Assembly (NCBI GenBank): GCA_947561715.1
Contig: OX387203.1
Location: 7,192,001-7,256,000 of the forward strand
Length of the DNA stretch: 64,000 bases
DNA from: Ascidia mentula
Lineage: Eukaryota > Chordata > Ascidiacea > Phlebobranchia > Ascidiidae
Direction: 5' to 3'
The notes beneath the pieces are model-generated. The model saw only the letters and a program-made list of their open reading frames with translations. It had not been told where the DNA came from and did not search any database. Numbering within the stretch: the stretch's first letter is position 1; each line of letters opens with the position of its first letter. This document shows positions 24,101 to 36,551 of the stretch, piece after piece. Made by a program: the position numbers and the translations under genes.

Positions 24101-27100
24101 GTCCCGCAGAATTTCTACTGAGGTCGGTAATCTATTAACGACAGCGACAATTGTTGCAAATAAAACACAACGTTTTATAGTCCGATCAATGTGCAACGTA
24201 TTTGACTTATTCATTGGTGTTATGGTACACATAAAATTTTGTGCAAAGTAACCACGTCAACGCAAAGAGGATCTTACCCGTAATGATCCATCTCTCATGA
24301 GTGACAAGTCCACTATTTCAATATGTATTTCGTTTTTCGGCGTCGAGGGAGAGATTATCCAAGAGCAAAAAACGCCTGAGAGTTGGTTGTATGGATATCC
24401 TCTCGACTTCAATTCCTGCCACTGGGGTGTAGCAGTGAGATTCCCACCGCAGTCTCGTCTGTTTACTTTAAAACAATAATTTGTTGTGGTAAAGGGTTAA
24501 CAAATTGCAGCAACCGGGACTGATCCAGCCAGCAAGGCTGCTGGTTCATTTGGCCCATAGAGCTTGGGCCCCTAAAACTAAAACAGTGGTTTTCCTTTTT
24601 AACTACCCGATAATTCTTTTTTCTGTGCGTCACTACACCTACTGTTGTTTTTACACAGATATTAGGGATTATATATTCCTCTAAAATTTCCTGTACTTAA
24701 GGATGCAATTTTGGTTGTGATTATTATCTCTCGACGGCTATCTGAAGTCCGATTACTACTAATCACAAATGTGTGACTCTGTACGAAGAAGTTTAATGAC
24801 CCCTGTTTGATTGACGTAAAAGGTTACGAATGTGATAGGAGCGAGGGATGTGGGAAGCTCTTCTACGTACAACATTTGTGTCGTTTATAAAGTGAAGATT
24901 GATGCAAATCTAGTTCAGGTATTTGAACACACGATGTTTACAAAAAGATTTAGAGTTTTAGACGATGGTACTAGTAGGCTTAATAATGTACGCCATAATG
25001 TAGTCAAAATTCTGTTTTTTAATTTGTATTTTGTGGTGTCGTTACCTTGCTTCGAAATAGATACTTCTGCAGAGAAAAGACTTTGTTTGCTGTCACCTTT
25101 CGTTTCGAAGTAGATACGCAAAAACTGATTTAAGGGTAATGTTGCATTTAAAAATTCTCTGACACCGAACTTGGAAATTTTCTTGTTTCGATTGTATAGC
25201 TGAAAAAAAACATTGGATTATCTTCAAATCACTGGAACGTACCAGCATAACTAAAACCTACCTCGAGCTTGTCAGAGGCTTGTAGATTCAATTGTAAAAA
25301 TCGAAAATTAAGATAATTAGAGCCACGAAGCAACAGTGACCATCCGCAAATACGATTAGGTTGTGCGAAATTTGGAAATCCTTCTGATGAAACAATGGTG
25401 CTGTTTCCGACTGTTATGTCGGACCCGCATCTTGAAACTAGTAAACGCATAAGGAAAAAAATGTGTTGATCATGCATAGACAACTTGCAACAATTGAGTA
25501 ACACGTATATGGTTGTTTAATCGCTTTAGAACTGAACATGCGACTTAAAATTATTATATGTTTTCGAGTAGAGAAAAATATAAGTAGCGATTTCTATACA
25601 GTCCATAATTTTTTTCCTAATATGGTTGGGATAGTGTTTGTCTGTTACATTTCTTGAGAGGCCAATTCGATTCCATTTCAAATGATGTCAGTTTGGGTTA
25701 TGCTAATAATTATGTTTCAGGTAATTTACGGCATAAAAGTAAAAAAAAATGGTCACAGCTGGATTTGGGCTTTAGCCTACCTTCGTTAACTTCTACTTTA
25801 AGAGGCGCGAATCCATTTACGTTGAACATTATCAATATAACATTCAATTGATTTGAGTGTGTTACGATATTTATATCCTGTTTTGGCGCTTGGAAGTCCC
25901 CTCCAAGATTTCCAATATCATTCAACTGCGAACAAAGTGTAAAATAAACAGTAGTCGGTGAACAATAAACTGCCGGAATGTTGTTGTTGTTAGCAAACAC
26001 TTATAGAGACATGTGGTCTAGCCTATGGTAATCGACGAGTAAACAAGTTTAATGAAACAAATCTTTGTTGTGTAATAAAAAAGCGTAACTCCACATAAGT
26101 AATCGTGTAACAAAACTTGCCTTACCTGCAATTGCACAGTGCTCTCTGGTTTGGTATAAAGATTAATTATATTAGCGTGTATACTGTTGGAAAGGTTTGA
26201 CGGTGAAATCTCCCAAGTACAGCTAACCCTGTCTGCGTAAATAGATTCTGACGTGAAGAGGTTTAAATTCTTCTTGGCTTCGCTCACGTTTCCTCTCCAG
26301 TAGCAATCTAAAGAAAAAGAAAATTTATATGCAGTAGCCTACACTATCGTTTGGCGTGGTTGCGACAATGAAACAGTTAAATAAATTTGGTTTATTTGTG
26401 TCTTTTATTTGCTTTACATTCCAGTGAGGCAGTAGTACAGAAGGGCAGGGGTTAAAAAGAAACAGCTCTGGGAAATATCGGAAGTTTTTGTCAATGTTTT
26501 GTCCGGTAGTTCAAAGATATCATTTTCAAAAAGCAAAGGGAATCGCACTTGTGTTAACAGGTTCGTTTTGACTATGGACTATTTGCAAAGAAAAGTTCGA
26601 ATTCCTTTTGAACAGATAAACTTTGGACTTCTGTTCCCGGCTATATACAATTACTTTGAGAAGCAAACGAGCCGTTGAAGGCAATGTGTTGTTTTGCAGT
26701 GAGATTTAGCTCCAGAAGTATGAAAACATTTCTGACTCCGTAAAACTGGAACGAATCTCCGGGTCTCACTGTAGCCCATAATCCGTTGCTGCTGCTGTGA
26801 TAAACCTGTCAACAAAGGATTTGGAAATATGTGAAAAAGCTTTGCTATTTAACAAACAAATAATATTTATTGCTCTTTATGCGGTTATATGTTGATGATA
26901 TATGCTATGGCATAACCAAAGATAAACAAAAGATAATGAAAATTGGGAAAATTTGACACATTGTTCTAGATGCCAACGTCTTGCTTTAAAACCTTTCTTT
27001 CTTATTTTAGACAATGACACTTACTTTGAGGACAGAGGTTGGTGAAGAAGTGTTGAAAACTTGCAAACGCATTGTTGAGACTCTGCTTGTAGTAATCTTC

Positions 27101-30100
27101 CAACTACACAAAATTCGACTCTGGTTGATCGCTGGTATTTCGCTGGAAGAGAAAATCCCACTTCCTCCCAACATATTTCGACCGCATCTTGGAACTAACA
27201 GGTAAGTTTACAAACAGGAGGTACGACAACAGAACGCGGAAGACTTACTTTCTTTGAACTTGAACGTAACACCGTAGCCAGTATCGTACAGGTTAGCAGG
27301 AGTGTCGTGTGTTATAAGTTTTAAGTTGTCGGTGGGTCTGCGGATCATTGTTAATCCTGTAATCTATCGATGTATGGAAAGAAATTCAATAAAGAGTCTG
27401 AAATCTTGCAGCAGACAAAGGTTTTTTAAATCAAAAGGTTTAAGTTTCGTAGAAGACAAAAGCTGTATGGTACGACTGGAATCTAGAACATTGGGATTTT
27501 TTCTGTTAGGCATAACTTGGAAGAAAACAGGTTCAGTTATTTTACCAGTAAAAAAGAGGCATGTGCCCACCTGGAATGTCTTAAACCGGTCTGTGTTCGT
27601 ATTAGCAAATCTGACCACTTCGATATATAAGCTTTTAGCAGGATTAAAATCAATTCTCCAACTGCAACTCTGTAAATTTACAGGCGTAATACCGGGCAGG
27701 CCGTATGCATGAGCCATTTGTTCGGTGTTGTTGGCAATGAGGTTTCCGCCGCAAACTGTAAAATGTAACTGTTAATATGGAAACGAAGTTGACGATTAAG
27801 TTGTTTGATGCAGTCTAAACTTCACAGCATCGTAATATCATGTGAATATTACATGTAGAAATATGTAAAAAATAATATCTGAGTGTGACGAACTGCAATC
27901 CGTGATGAATGTTTACCAATGCATTTTTAAAGTAGCTGGTAAAGTATCTTCTTGGCCATTAAGGTTTATGAATGATAGACCCTTTTTCTGTCTATGTGGA
28001 CAAACCTCGAGCTGAAAACTCGCCAATAAAGCTGCTGCCTGAAGGGATAAGTCTGTTTGTTTTGAGGTATATTCGCATCGTTCCACTGAAGACAAACAGC
28101 TGTTTTTGGATGGTGTTGTTTAGAGTCGGCTGATTTGCTAGCAACTCGTTGGATATCTTGATAAAACAAATTCAAATTTCTATACGACCTTGGTGGAAAA
28201 TGGAATCATGGCGTCATTTCTTTACTTTCGTACCAACCTTAAAGGTTGTGTTCTGTCCGATTTGGAAGTTATTCAAAACAAAAACCCTGGTTCCGCCAGG
28301 GACGTTTTGAGGATAATATACATTCCAACCACACAAAACGCCCGAATCGGCATTTTTTGGGTAACTTGGTGAAGTGATATTTCCTGTCGTTGCGTTCGTT
28401 GAGTAACCGCAAGTCGGTACTAAAGATAAAACTCAAAACTTTAGAATTTTACACATCATTTAAATTTTAAAAGAATAAAACACGCCCCAATAAAATTGTT
28501 TGCAACGTTAATGTATAAGAGATGTCATATTAGGACAGGTGAAGTTCATGGTTGTGTTTGGTTAAATAGGGTTTTGAGGTTTCAATATCAATGATGGAAA
28601 GTCGACGTTAATTTTCGCACCCTCGCTAAACTCGATAGAAAATCCTCTTCCTTGGGATCTTCCATCGTACTCGATGTTGATTGGAAATTGGTGAGCAATC
28701 ACTTTATGAACCCCCATATTGTTGTGAAGCAATAATCCAAGACGCCTGGTTTCTTCAAAAATCTGTAAACGTCAAAGTATTCGACTAATGCACGAACCTT
28801 TTTATTATTTAGCTAAGTTATAAAAGTTTTTATGAAGTGCAATTAACACTTGCTATTTGAGGGTTAACTATCTCAACAAACGATTCCCCGAATAAAATAA
28901 GTTATTTTTATGCTTACTTGCGTTCGACTGCAGCATCCAGTAAAATTTGGGTGTCCCGACACCTTGAGAAGTATACTCATAGATGGTCGTGTAGGTGTGA
29001 TGGATACTTTACACAGAATGTCTTGAGGTTTATAGTATGGAAATCCCGGCGAGGTGACTGTTTGAGGTGTGGCCGTCGCTTTAAGTGCTTTTGTGCAAGC
29101 TAAATGATATTCACCACGTGTTAAACCTTTATTTCACCCGCAACAAATCAAATGTTCAAAAACTGCTAATTTATATCAATGCACATTTTAATGAGTAAAT
29201 GTATACATTAAATAAAAAGCGTAGGTTATAAAATTCTGGTGGTAAAGTTTGTACAAAACTATTGTACTTAGTCATTTTTGTATGTAAATAGTGATTCAAA
29301 ACGGTTTGATGATAATATAAGCTACGTTACAGCTGTGAACTCTGAAGAACGAAGCAATTTAGCAGTTCAATTGGGTATAAAGTGTTTTAATGTAGAATCA
29401 TCGGTGTTAAATTGATGTTAAACCTCTCACTTTGGTACGAGTAATTTGCACTGAATGGCATGCCGTAATCTGGCCCGCTTTCATAGTAAACTCGTAAAAT
29501 GGAGTCAGATGCAAAATCCCTGTATTGGGGATGGGTGTTGAGATCACCCATGAGGCCATTTCCGTCGTATACCTGTATTAAAACAATGCCATTGTGGCTT
29601 TACTTTGTTAGGTTGCGCAACTGTTTCTATTGTTCACTGAACAGTCGATGTTATGATTTAGTGTGGTAAATGTAAGTGAGTATTTAAAGCAACAGCGGTA
29701 ACTGATAACAACTAATACTGTCATTGCCTTCTCCAGGAAGAAAGCACTACATTAACAGGTTTAGTTTTCGTGATAACTGGCCTAAATATCTGCGATTTAC
29801 CTGCAAGATTCCGTTTCCTCCTTGGGTTTGTAGGGAGTTAATAGTCAGACGAAAGACATTTGTTCTTTCGACGCGCGAGGTTTTGTGAATAATCCATCCA
29901 CATTTTACATTAGGCGGTGCTGGTTGTGGGAAGTTTGGAGAGGATAGTGACCCATTTAGCACTGTACGACTTTCAAAACCGCACTTGGAAACTGACAAAA
30001 AATAGGTTTGGGTTGTATATATGCAAGCATCCGTATGGAGCTGTCAAGTCATTTTCTACATCGGTTGTACACGCATTGCGCTTCTGTTACATTAGGTTAA

Positions 30101-32637
30101 TGTTTGGAAATGAAAAACACAGTTTAAATAGAAAGCTGCAAAAGATATTTTTGAACAATTTGAATACGTGCTGACAGTAACGTTATCTTTGAAACGAATA
30201 CTGTTACGAAATTCGGTGCATGGATTGTCAAGAAAATCCAAAAAAGCACCTTGTGAGTAAAGCAGGCGAAAACCTCTAATAGCTCTGAATATCCGCACGT
30301 CGATCCGAGTCACTTGCAACACAAAGCTTAGATTGTTGTAAGTGTTGTAAAATCCTTGCGATATAAACAGAGGAATTGAAGCTAAGTGTAACGTCTGTGC
30401 GTCAATCTGCAATAAATGGAAATGTTCACTTTTTAAGCTTGTAACAGATCGATTTGTATTTAATTACTCTCATGCTTCCAACATTAGTTTCCAAAGATAG
30501 CAGTTTTATATATACGCTCTTGCTGTTGTTGGCGGCAGTGATTTTCCAGGAACAGCTAAATCCTCGGTCATATCGTAAATACGGGTATCCAGGTGAAGTC
30601 AGTTCCTGGCTTTTGTCCGTGGCTATAAGGTTTTTCACACATGCTGGCAAATACAAAATAATGTAGGTGTACTCATGTGGTGTTTGTCATGCTTTTAGCC
30701 ATTTTTTTTACTCTTACCACTGTAGGTAAATGAAGCATTGAACGCTACGTTTGAACTTGATATGGCGTTTGTTTCAATGTACACACGTAGGTAAGAAGTG
30801 TGATAAAAGCTCATATTTCCATTTACATTTCCAAGCAGCTTTGTAAGATCGTAAACCTGAAAATATTTGAACTTGTAAAGGACACCCCAAAAATACAATA
30901 AAATTACAAATAAAAGTTACTTAAACGTTAAGCATGTAACAACCTTTGAAGAATATCACGTTGCAACAAAATGCCGTATTACATTACTGAGAGCATCGCA
31001 AGCTCATGACGTTCGTGACTTAAGCCACACTGAGTCATTTCATGGACAATGTGTGACTCCACGTCACGACCCGCTACTTCAACCAGAAAAAGTGCACCCA
31101 AAGCAATTGATATCACGCCAACACAAAACTGCACATTGCGTTCGCAATTTAAGTACGAACAACAACTAAATATGTGCAAAAAACGCTCCACCGATGAGAC
31201 CTTGCAGGTCGAAACAGTGTGTACACCATGTCTGCAGCTAAATATCTTACACTAAAAGTGTTAAAAATGCTTACATGGTAAAGTTTTTTGATATTCTCAT
31301 TAAATTATGTTCCAACCTACTTGAAACCTGTCCGCTCCTTTCGCAAGACCAACGTTCTGAAAACGAAGTTCCATAATATAGTTTGTGATACTTGAGGTAA
31401 GACGAAGATTCCACCCGCACCTTGTGTTGGCCGGGACAGAAGATGGAAATCCCGGGGATTGAAATGTTGCGGAATCAAACAGGTTTGTGCCACATGGATC
31501 GACTGCAAGGAACATTTCGAAGATTAATTTCAAAGTTCGTTATCTAAATTTCGATGTAACTTTCTGATGTCAATTTGTAACACAACAAATGTAATCCGCC
31601 AATCATAAATTTAACATAATTCAAGTATACAATACAATTTTATATCTCCTTTGCGCCGACAGACTTATGTTATATGCTGTGTTACAGATTTGTCCGGAAT
31701 GTAGCAAGGCAAAATATGTTTTGGTCCGAAAAATAGTTGTGTTTTTGCGGTAATTTGCGGCATAAGCATGTGTGTGTAAAATTAAAACAAAGACAAATGT
31801 TCCTCACCAAAAATTCTTATTTAAAACCAATCACATGGCATTTACCTTCCTGATACTGCATCTGGACCAAGAATGACTGCGTAACAGAGAAGATTTGCGG
31901 CTCGTAGTTGCGGCTTGTAATACTTTGAGCGCCGACGTATCTTATCGATGCAATTTGATTGTTCACAACATACCTAACATCCTTTGCTCCTACGGATACT
32001 TTGCCAACCAGCTCCCCGCCTTCTCTGATCTAAAAGTGATCACGATGTAATTACACACAAAATGTGTTTTTGTTTCGTTGTACGAAGCAGTACATATGTT
32101 ACAATATAGGATGGTGGTAAACATACCGGGTTTGCACTAATTTAAATTATGGCTTAAACGCGCGTGCCTTATTCACGAAATTTGTCAGCAATCCAAACAT
32201 ATCAGCCTTTAATTACCTCCAAAGACCCGGCCCCCGACAACCCAACAACACGTAAGTAGATGTACTTCGATGGTGAAGTTGCGTTGATTACCCATTCACA
32301 GTTGTACATAGACGTCTGTGGATCACCGGTAAAAGTGATGTTTTGAAGTAACGCAGAAGCATCAAAGAACCCCCCGCATGCTGTAGAACAAAAAGCGCTA
32401 TGTAGGTAAGGATAGATTATTAAACTATAAAGTTTGTTTTAAATTAACACGTAATAAACTTTTGGCTGCAGAAATCCTGATCTCAGCAGTACGGGGGATA
32501 TATATTTTTTTCATTTTACGCACTGGTCCGTAATGTTCTGTATCGCCTTAACAGCTACATAAGCTTAAATCACACGTACCTTTGGTGCCAGTAATAAAAT
32601 ATCCTACTGTTAAGAGCATAGAAGTTAGTGCAAGCAT
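19730..32637 (-). CDS. Receptor gene B: adhesion GPCR with 11 CUB domains and one working EGF
   Basis: Same plan as gene A: signal peptide (MLALTSMLLTVGYFITGTK, ATG at 32635-32637), 11 CUB, EGF, HRM-like, GAIN, GPS, seven helices, tail ending ...ETAQL. The 38 usable exons total 5874 nt (1957 aa plus stop), in frame throughout. The first EGF exon is reduced to a relic, so the protein should carry a single EGF. Its signal peptide and promoter are almost identical to those of gene A, its 3' exons are almost identical to those of gene C, but its CUB exons are the most divergent of A-C. One notable change is in CUB3, whose opening CG is CV (AACVKNLIATDK-like). Its CUB1 exon is the closest match to the fragment found inside the nearby LTR fossil. 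Confidence 0.85.
21244..23442 (-). other. Gene B: EGF2, HRM-like, GAIN and GPS exons
   Basis: EGF2 23308-23442; HRM-like 23144-23248 and 22854-22978; GAIN 22577-22726, 22377-22459, 21969-22086, 21639-21890 and 21449-21568; GPS 21244-21384. The R-A-K-R basic site is at 21726-21737. The GPS ends CHQLGHFAMIV, again without the His and Ser/Thr of the cleavage triad. Compared with gene A, the second HRM exon differs (VCVQSTVDPKVATFDKLH), while A and C are nearly identical there. Confidence 0.82.
23543..23640 (-). pseudogene. Gene B: EGF1 exon relic, apparently an EGF1/EGF2 hybrid
   Basis: 23543-23580 matches the middle of EGF1 of gene C (the NSGYSCKCL-coding part), but the first Cys codon of CKC reads as a stop (TGA). 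The flank at about 23579-23640 instead resembles the start of the EGF2 exon and its upstream intron (compare 23405-23475). This looks like a misaligned recombination between the two EGF exons. No usable exon remains. As in gene A, phase-1 flanks let it be skipped. Confidence 0.7.
23990..32637 (-). other. Gene B: signal peptide and 11-CUB ectodomain exons
   Basis: Signal: 32580-32637. CUB1: 32217-32380 and 31846-32029. CUB2: 31321-31502 and 30718-30856. CUB3: 30468-30643 and 30250-30406. CUB4: 29801-29991 and 29431-29572. CUB5: 28918-29099 and 28621-28762. CUB6: 28238-28419 and 28006-28156. CUB7: 27571-27755 and 27249-27363. CUB8: 27025-27194 and 26655-26805. CUB9: 26126-26307 and 25781-25925. 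CUB10: 25262-25437 and 25046-25199. CUB11: 24278-24465 and 23990-24131. Intron phases match gene A exactly. The intron inside CUB5 is only about 155 bp, because the repeat insertion shared by A and C is absent. Confidence 0.85.
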
Positions 32638-33180
32638 TGTTAGATGTCTAACTAACACAAAAGATTATAGTCTGTAGCTCTCGTTTCTTTGTCCAAATGG
32701 TTTGGCAATTTTTTTTCTTCGTCACTTTCTTAGAAGTTTCTCAATAACCCTTCCTTTACTCCGCTGTACGTACATTGTTCTTGCTCAGTATTCTGTAGAT
32801 GGCGGTACATCCGGTGCATTTTAAGGCCATCAATTGCTCTGATGTAATGCACGTCAACTGACTGCTTGGTAATGTTGTTTCGGTTGGGCGAGGATAAAGC
32901 TCATTCGCTATTACTAAACGCACGATTGCGGGTGACGACTACGGCCTGTTGTTATTTGGTTGTGTGGCCATTCTTTGTGGTGGTAGTTTAGTTTCCTCCC
33001 ACTCAATTTTCGTTGGTTTAGTAGTACACAAACGATGCACGCGCCATTTTTTTGCTGTTAGCAATTCGCTACTTGCTATTAAGATGCTTATTTCAACAGT
33101 TCAATCTACAATTCGACGCAAAAATATTATCATATCTATAAGCACAAGCAATATATTTACATCATTGGCTTAAAATAGTT
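32638..33180 (-). promoter_or_regulatory. Gene B promoter region
   Basis: Collinear with the region upstream of gene A, with only scattered differences and small indels over about 500 bp. The minus-strand ETS-type motif CCGGATGT is at 32807-32814, about 170 bp before the ATG. The shared sequence suggests the two genes were duplicated with their control region and may be co-regulated. Collinearity fades at about 33180. Confidence 0.5.
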
Positions 33181-33839
33181 CTTCGTTGTGTTGTAGGCCT
33201 ATATGCAGTCTTGGATTAAAGCTCTGTTGGCCCTCAGGAAAGTTGCAAAAGAGGCCCGAAAAACATACTAAATATGTATCAGTTGGTTTTCAATTTCGAG
33301 TTTGTGAAGGAATTAACTTTCTAAAAATGTTCTGCTCTTCTGGCATAAAATATATGTGCTGTATTTCTTCGATGTTTCGTCTCCCATGCGGCGAGACTTC
33401 ATCAGGTATAACTCAAAAAGTGAACTGCACGAATTACTTTCGTTCCGACAAGGACGTGGTTGACCTCTTCCAAACCAAACACATACGTCATAAAGTTGTT
33501 CAGGTGGCCTGGATTTTTGGCTGACCCTGGGGCATGTACTTTGATTGTCCAATGGTTAATTCAGCACTGTCTATATGTTTGTTTTTGTTGTTATCATTCA
33601 ATCAACCATTATGAGAAGTTGCTTTAAAATTCATGTTGATAAGTCAAATGCCCAGTGCATATAGGCTACTGTGTGTTTTAAGGCAGTTCAATCAGCGCCA
33701 AATTTTATATTGTTTTGAGTTAAAAGCGAAGTGTATTTTTATTTCCTTTGTGACGTGTTTGTCCTCTTTACAGGGCCTCTACATTTTTATTCGCGCATTG
33801 TACGATGCAAACCAAATGAAAACAATAAAATAACAAACA
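33181..33839. repeat. Spacer DNA with a hammerhead-like repeat
   Basis: This stretch is not found in the A-B spacer and appears inserted. On the minus strand 33374-33405 reads CTGATGA, then a perfect 5-bp stem (GTCTC/GAGAC) with a short loop, then GAAAC. This matches the conserved core and stem II of hammerhead ribozymes. A clear stem III and cleavage triplet are not visible. No gene is recognised. Confidence 0.45.
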
Positions 33840-33983
33840 TGTGGCGGATGCCACCATTAAATTTACTGAAGCGTGATGCGTTTTTCTTTTTGTGTTGCCT
33901 TCGTCTGCGCAGCTAGTGGAATTGAGCGTGTCCTTGCAACGACGCGCAGTCTAAAAAATAAACGCTATCAAGCACCCGCCACA
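33840..33983 (+). repeat. 5' LTR of the Ty3/Gypsy fossil
   Basis: 144 bp, bounded by TGT...ACA, nearly identical to 36324-36467. It ends in the conserved run ATAAACGCTATCAAGCACCC, whose AATAAA is a plausible element polyadenylation signal. Confidence 0.9.
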
Positions 33984-35149
33984 ATTGGTGACCCCTGACG
34001 TTTGAAGATATGGAAAGGCAAACTCCTACCATGCACGCAGTTGCTATGAAATTGCCAACGTTTTGGACACAGCAACCAAGAATACGGTTTCAGCAAGCCG
34101 AAGCCCAGTTTGTGCTACAAAACATTTCTGCTGATGAAACAAGGTATTTTTATGCTGTTTCGTCCCTTGATCAAGCAAGCGCCCGGTACACTATTGAAGT
34201 TATTGGAACCCCCACAGGATCACGATAAGTACAATTCACTAAAGCAACGGTTAATACACACTTACGAATGCTCAGATTATGAAAGAGCGCATAAACTGTT
34301 ACACACATTTGAACTTGGAGACCGTTCTCCAGCAGAATTAATGGATGAGATGCTCTCATTGTTATGCCGCCATAAGCCGTGTTTTCTTTTTCGTTATATC
34401 TTTCTGCAAATGATGCCCGAAGACATACGAATTATACTCGCAACAAAAGATTTTGACGACCCACGTGTTTTTGCACAACGTGCTACCACTCTATGGCAGG
34501 CACGAAGCGAGGAGCGTCACGCGTTCACGGCTGCAACAAAAGTAGACAAGCGCAACATGCTCGCGGCGTCTCCACGTGCATCGACAGGCACTGCAGCAAA
34601 TCAGAGACTTTGTTTTTGCCATCAACGTTTCGGTGAAAAGGCAAAGAAATGTCAACCTCCATGCAGTTTTCAGGGAAACTCGTCAGCCGGCCGTTGTTAG
34701 TTACTTTATCGGCGGCAAAGCTCACAATCTCTTTCACATTTGGGATCAAACCACTCGCCGTTATTTTTTAGTTGATACAGGCGCTGAGGTCAGCGTTTTT
34801 TCCGGTATCATGTCTTGATCGTCAACAGCAAGCTAAAAGAATCAAGTTAATGGCTGCTAACGGCAGCAAGATTAATACTTTTGGGGAAAAGTTACTCAAC
34901 CTGGAACTCGCAGCTGGCAAATTTCGTTGGAAATTCATACTTGCCGTTGTATCGCAACCTCTTCTGGGAGCCGACTTTCTGCGTGCACATTACTTGCTGG
35001 TAGACCTATGCCACAGTTGCCTTGTTCATTCAAAATCGATCGCCAGCATTCCTATAAACGGTACAAATAACAAATCGTCGCGCATTTGCAAATTGCCCAC
35101 ATCTACTGATGATTTTGCAAATCTTCTTTCACGATTTCCATCTTTAACC

Positions 35150-35330
35150 GCTTCTGCGTTACTTCAAAACATCACTTTAACCGATGATCCACAGACGTTT
35201 ATGCACAACTGCGAATGGGTAATCAACACCACTTCGCCATCGAAGTACATCTACCTACGTGTTGTTGGATTCTCCGGGACCGGGTCTTTGGAGGTAATTA
35301 AAGGGTAAATGTTTGAATTGCTGACAAGTT
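35150..35330 (+). other. Captured host segment: CUB1 exon piece plus intron start, inside the LTR fossil
   Basis: This 180-bp stretch encodes a CUB1 fragment (CEWVINTTSPSKYIYLRV) and then reads through the exon's donor (GAGGTAATTAAAGG) into about 40 bp of intron. It matches the reverse complement of gene B 32195-32370 better than A, C or D: GAGGTAATTAAAGG is found only in gene B. It runs in the element's sense direction, opposite to the receptor genes. Because intron sequence is included, it was not copied from spliced mRNA. Confidence 0.85.
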
Positions 35331-36323
35331 TTCCAGCATTGCACCCAGACACAAGGTCCAGCATCACATTCGCACAACTGGACCACCGGTTCATTCAAAG
35401 GCACGTCGTTTATCTCCTGAAAAGCTTGCAATCGCTAGAGCGGAGTTTGTCAAGATGCTTCAAATGGGGATCATTCGTCGTTTATCTAGTCCTTGGGCCG
35501 CACCACTACATATGGTTCCAAAGTCATCAGGTGAATGGCGCCCCTGCGGTGACTACCGCCGCCTAAATGTGTCCACCAGCCAGATCGCTACAGCATTCCG
35601 CATATCCAAGACTTCACATCGCGTTTGTCCGGCGCCACGATATTTTCGAAGATCGATCTAGTTCGGGGCTACCACCAGGTCCCTTTTGCAGAGAAAGACA
35701 TCCAAAAAAACTGCTATCATAACTCCGTTTGGATTATTCGAATTCTTAAGAATGCCTTTTGGCCTGAAAACTGCAGTCCAGACTTTTCAACGGCTTAAGG
35801 ACCAGGTATGTCAATCTTTACCATTTGTTTTTGTTTACCTGGACGACAAACTGGTGGCCAACACTTCCCCAAGTCAACATAAATTACAAGATCTCACCAC
35901 TTCAAGCGCAGAACTCGTTTACGGCTTAACCATTTCCCAACCTGGGGATTTTCCTGCTGCTGCAGACACGTCTATCAAGTATTCCGAGTTTGTACAAACT
36001 CTCCGTCGGGCGATTCAAACATTATTACCGCAGCCAATGTCGCGCCATTGTCGAACTCGTGCATTTGTGTCACCTTTGTTACGCAATTGCACCTATGTTT
36101 TCGTGCGAAAACATGGATATCGCCCCCCTCTTTCGCTACCGTATGATTGTCCTTTCAAAGTGTGTGCTCCTCACGAAAAGTATTTTGTGATATACATTTC
36201 AGGTGTTCATTTCGATTGATCGCCTTACACCTGCTATAGTCGACTGCTACAAACCGGTACCTGCTGGACAAGCTCCTAAAAGAGGGCGTCCTAAAAACAA
36301 CATCCCGCTTCTGGGGGGAGTAA

Positions 36324-36467
36324 TGTCGCGGATGCCACCATTTAATTTACTGAAGCATGATGCGTTTTGCTTTCTATGTTGCCTTTTTCTTCGCAGCTAG
36401 TGAAATTGAGCGTGTCCTTGCAACGACGCGCAGTCTACAAAATAAACGCTATCAAGCACCCGCTACA
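36324..36467 (+). repeat. 3' LTR of the Ty3/Gypsy fossil
   Basis: 144 bp, same length as the 5' LTR with about a dozen differences. The DNA right after it (AACTGATTAT...) matches the gene A-B spacer at about 19648. The element therefore landed in the homologous B-C spacer, close to the 3' end of gene C. Confidence 0.9.
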
Positions 36468-36551
36468 AACTGATTATATTTGCAAACCCTGATACAAGTT
36501 TCCAACAAAGGTATGTACATAACATTGGACATATTCATTGCACATTATTGT

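Larger units (their letters stand above)
33840..36467 (+). mobile_element. Broken Ty3/Gypsy LTR retrotransposon fossil carrying a host CUB fragment
   Basis: Two 144-bp LTRs (33840-33983 and 36324-36467) begin TGT and end ACA. A TGGTGACCCC primer-site-like stretch follows the first, and a purine run (GGGGGGAG) precedes the second. Recognisable parts in order are a gag-like region (about 34010-34700), an aspartic protease (DTGAEVSVF, near 34770), reverse transcriptase (FGLF..LRMPFGLK and VYLDD, about 35640-35860) and the tail of pol (about 36195-36310). Together these place it in Ty3/Gypsy. The element is broken, with several breaks. The LTRs differ at about 12 of 144 positions by eye, so it is moderately old. 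No clean target duplication is seen. A receptor-derived segment lies at 35150-35330. Confidence 0.9.

Noticed and set aside
34772-35308. A host-retroelement fusion gene containing a CUB fragment
   Set aside because: It lies inside a broken LTR fossil, has no signal peptide or complete CUB domain, and no host promoter. It is better read as a captured fragment.
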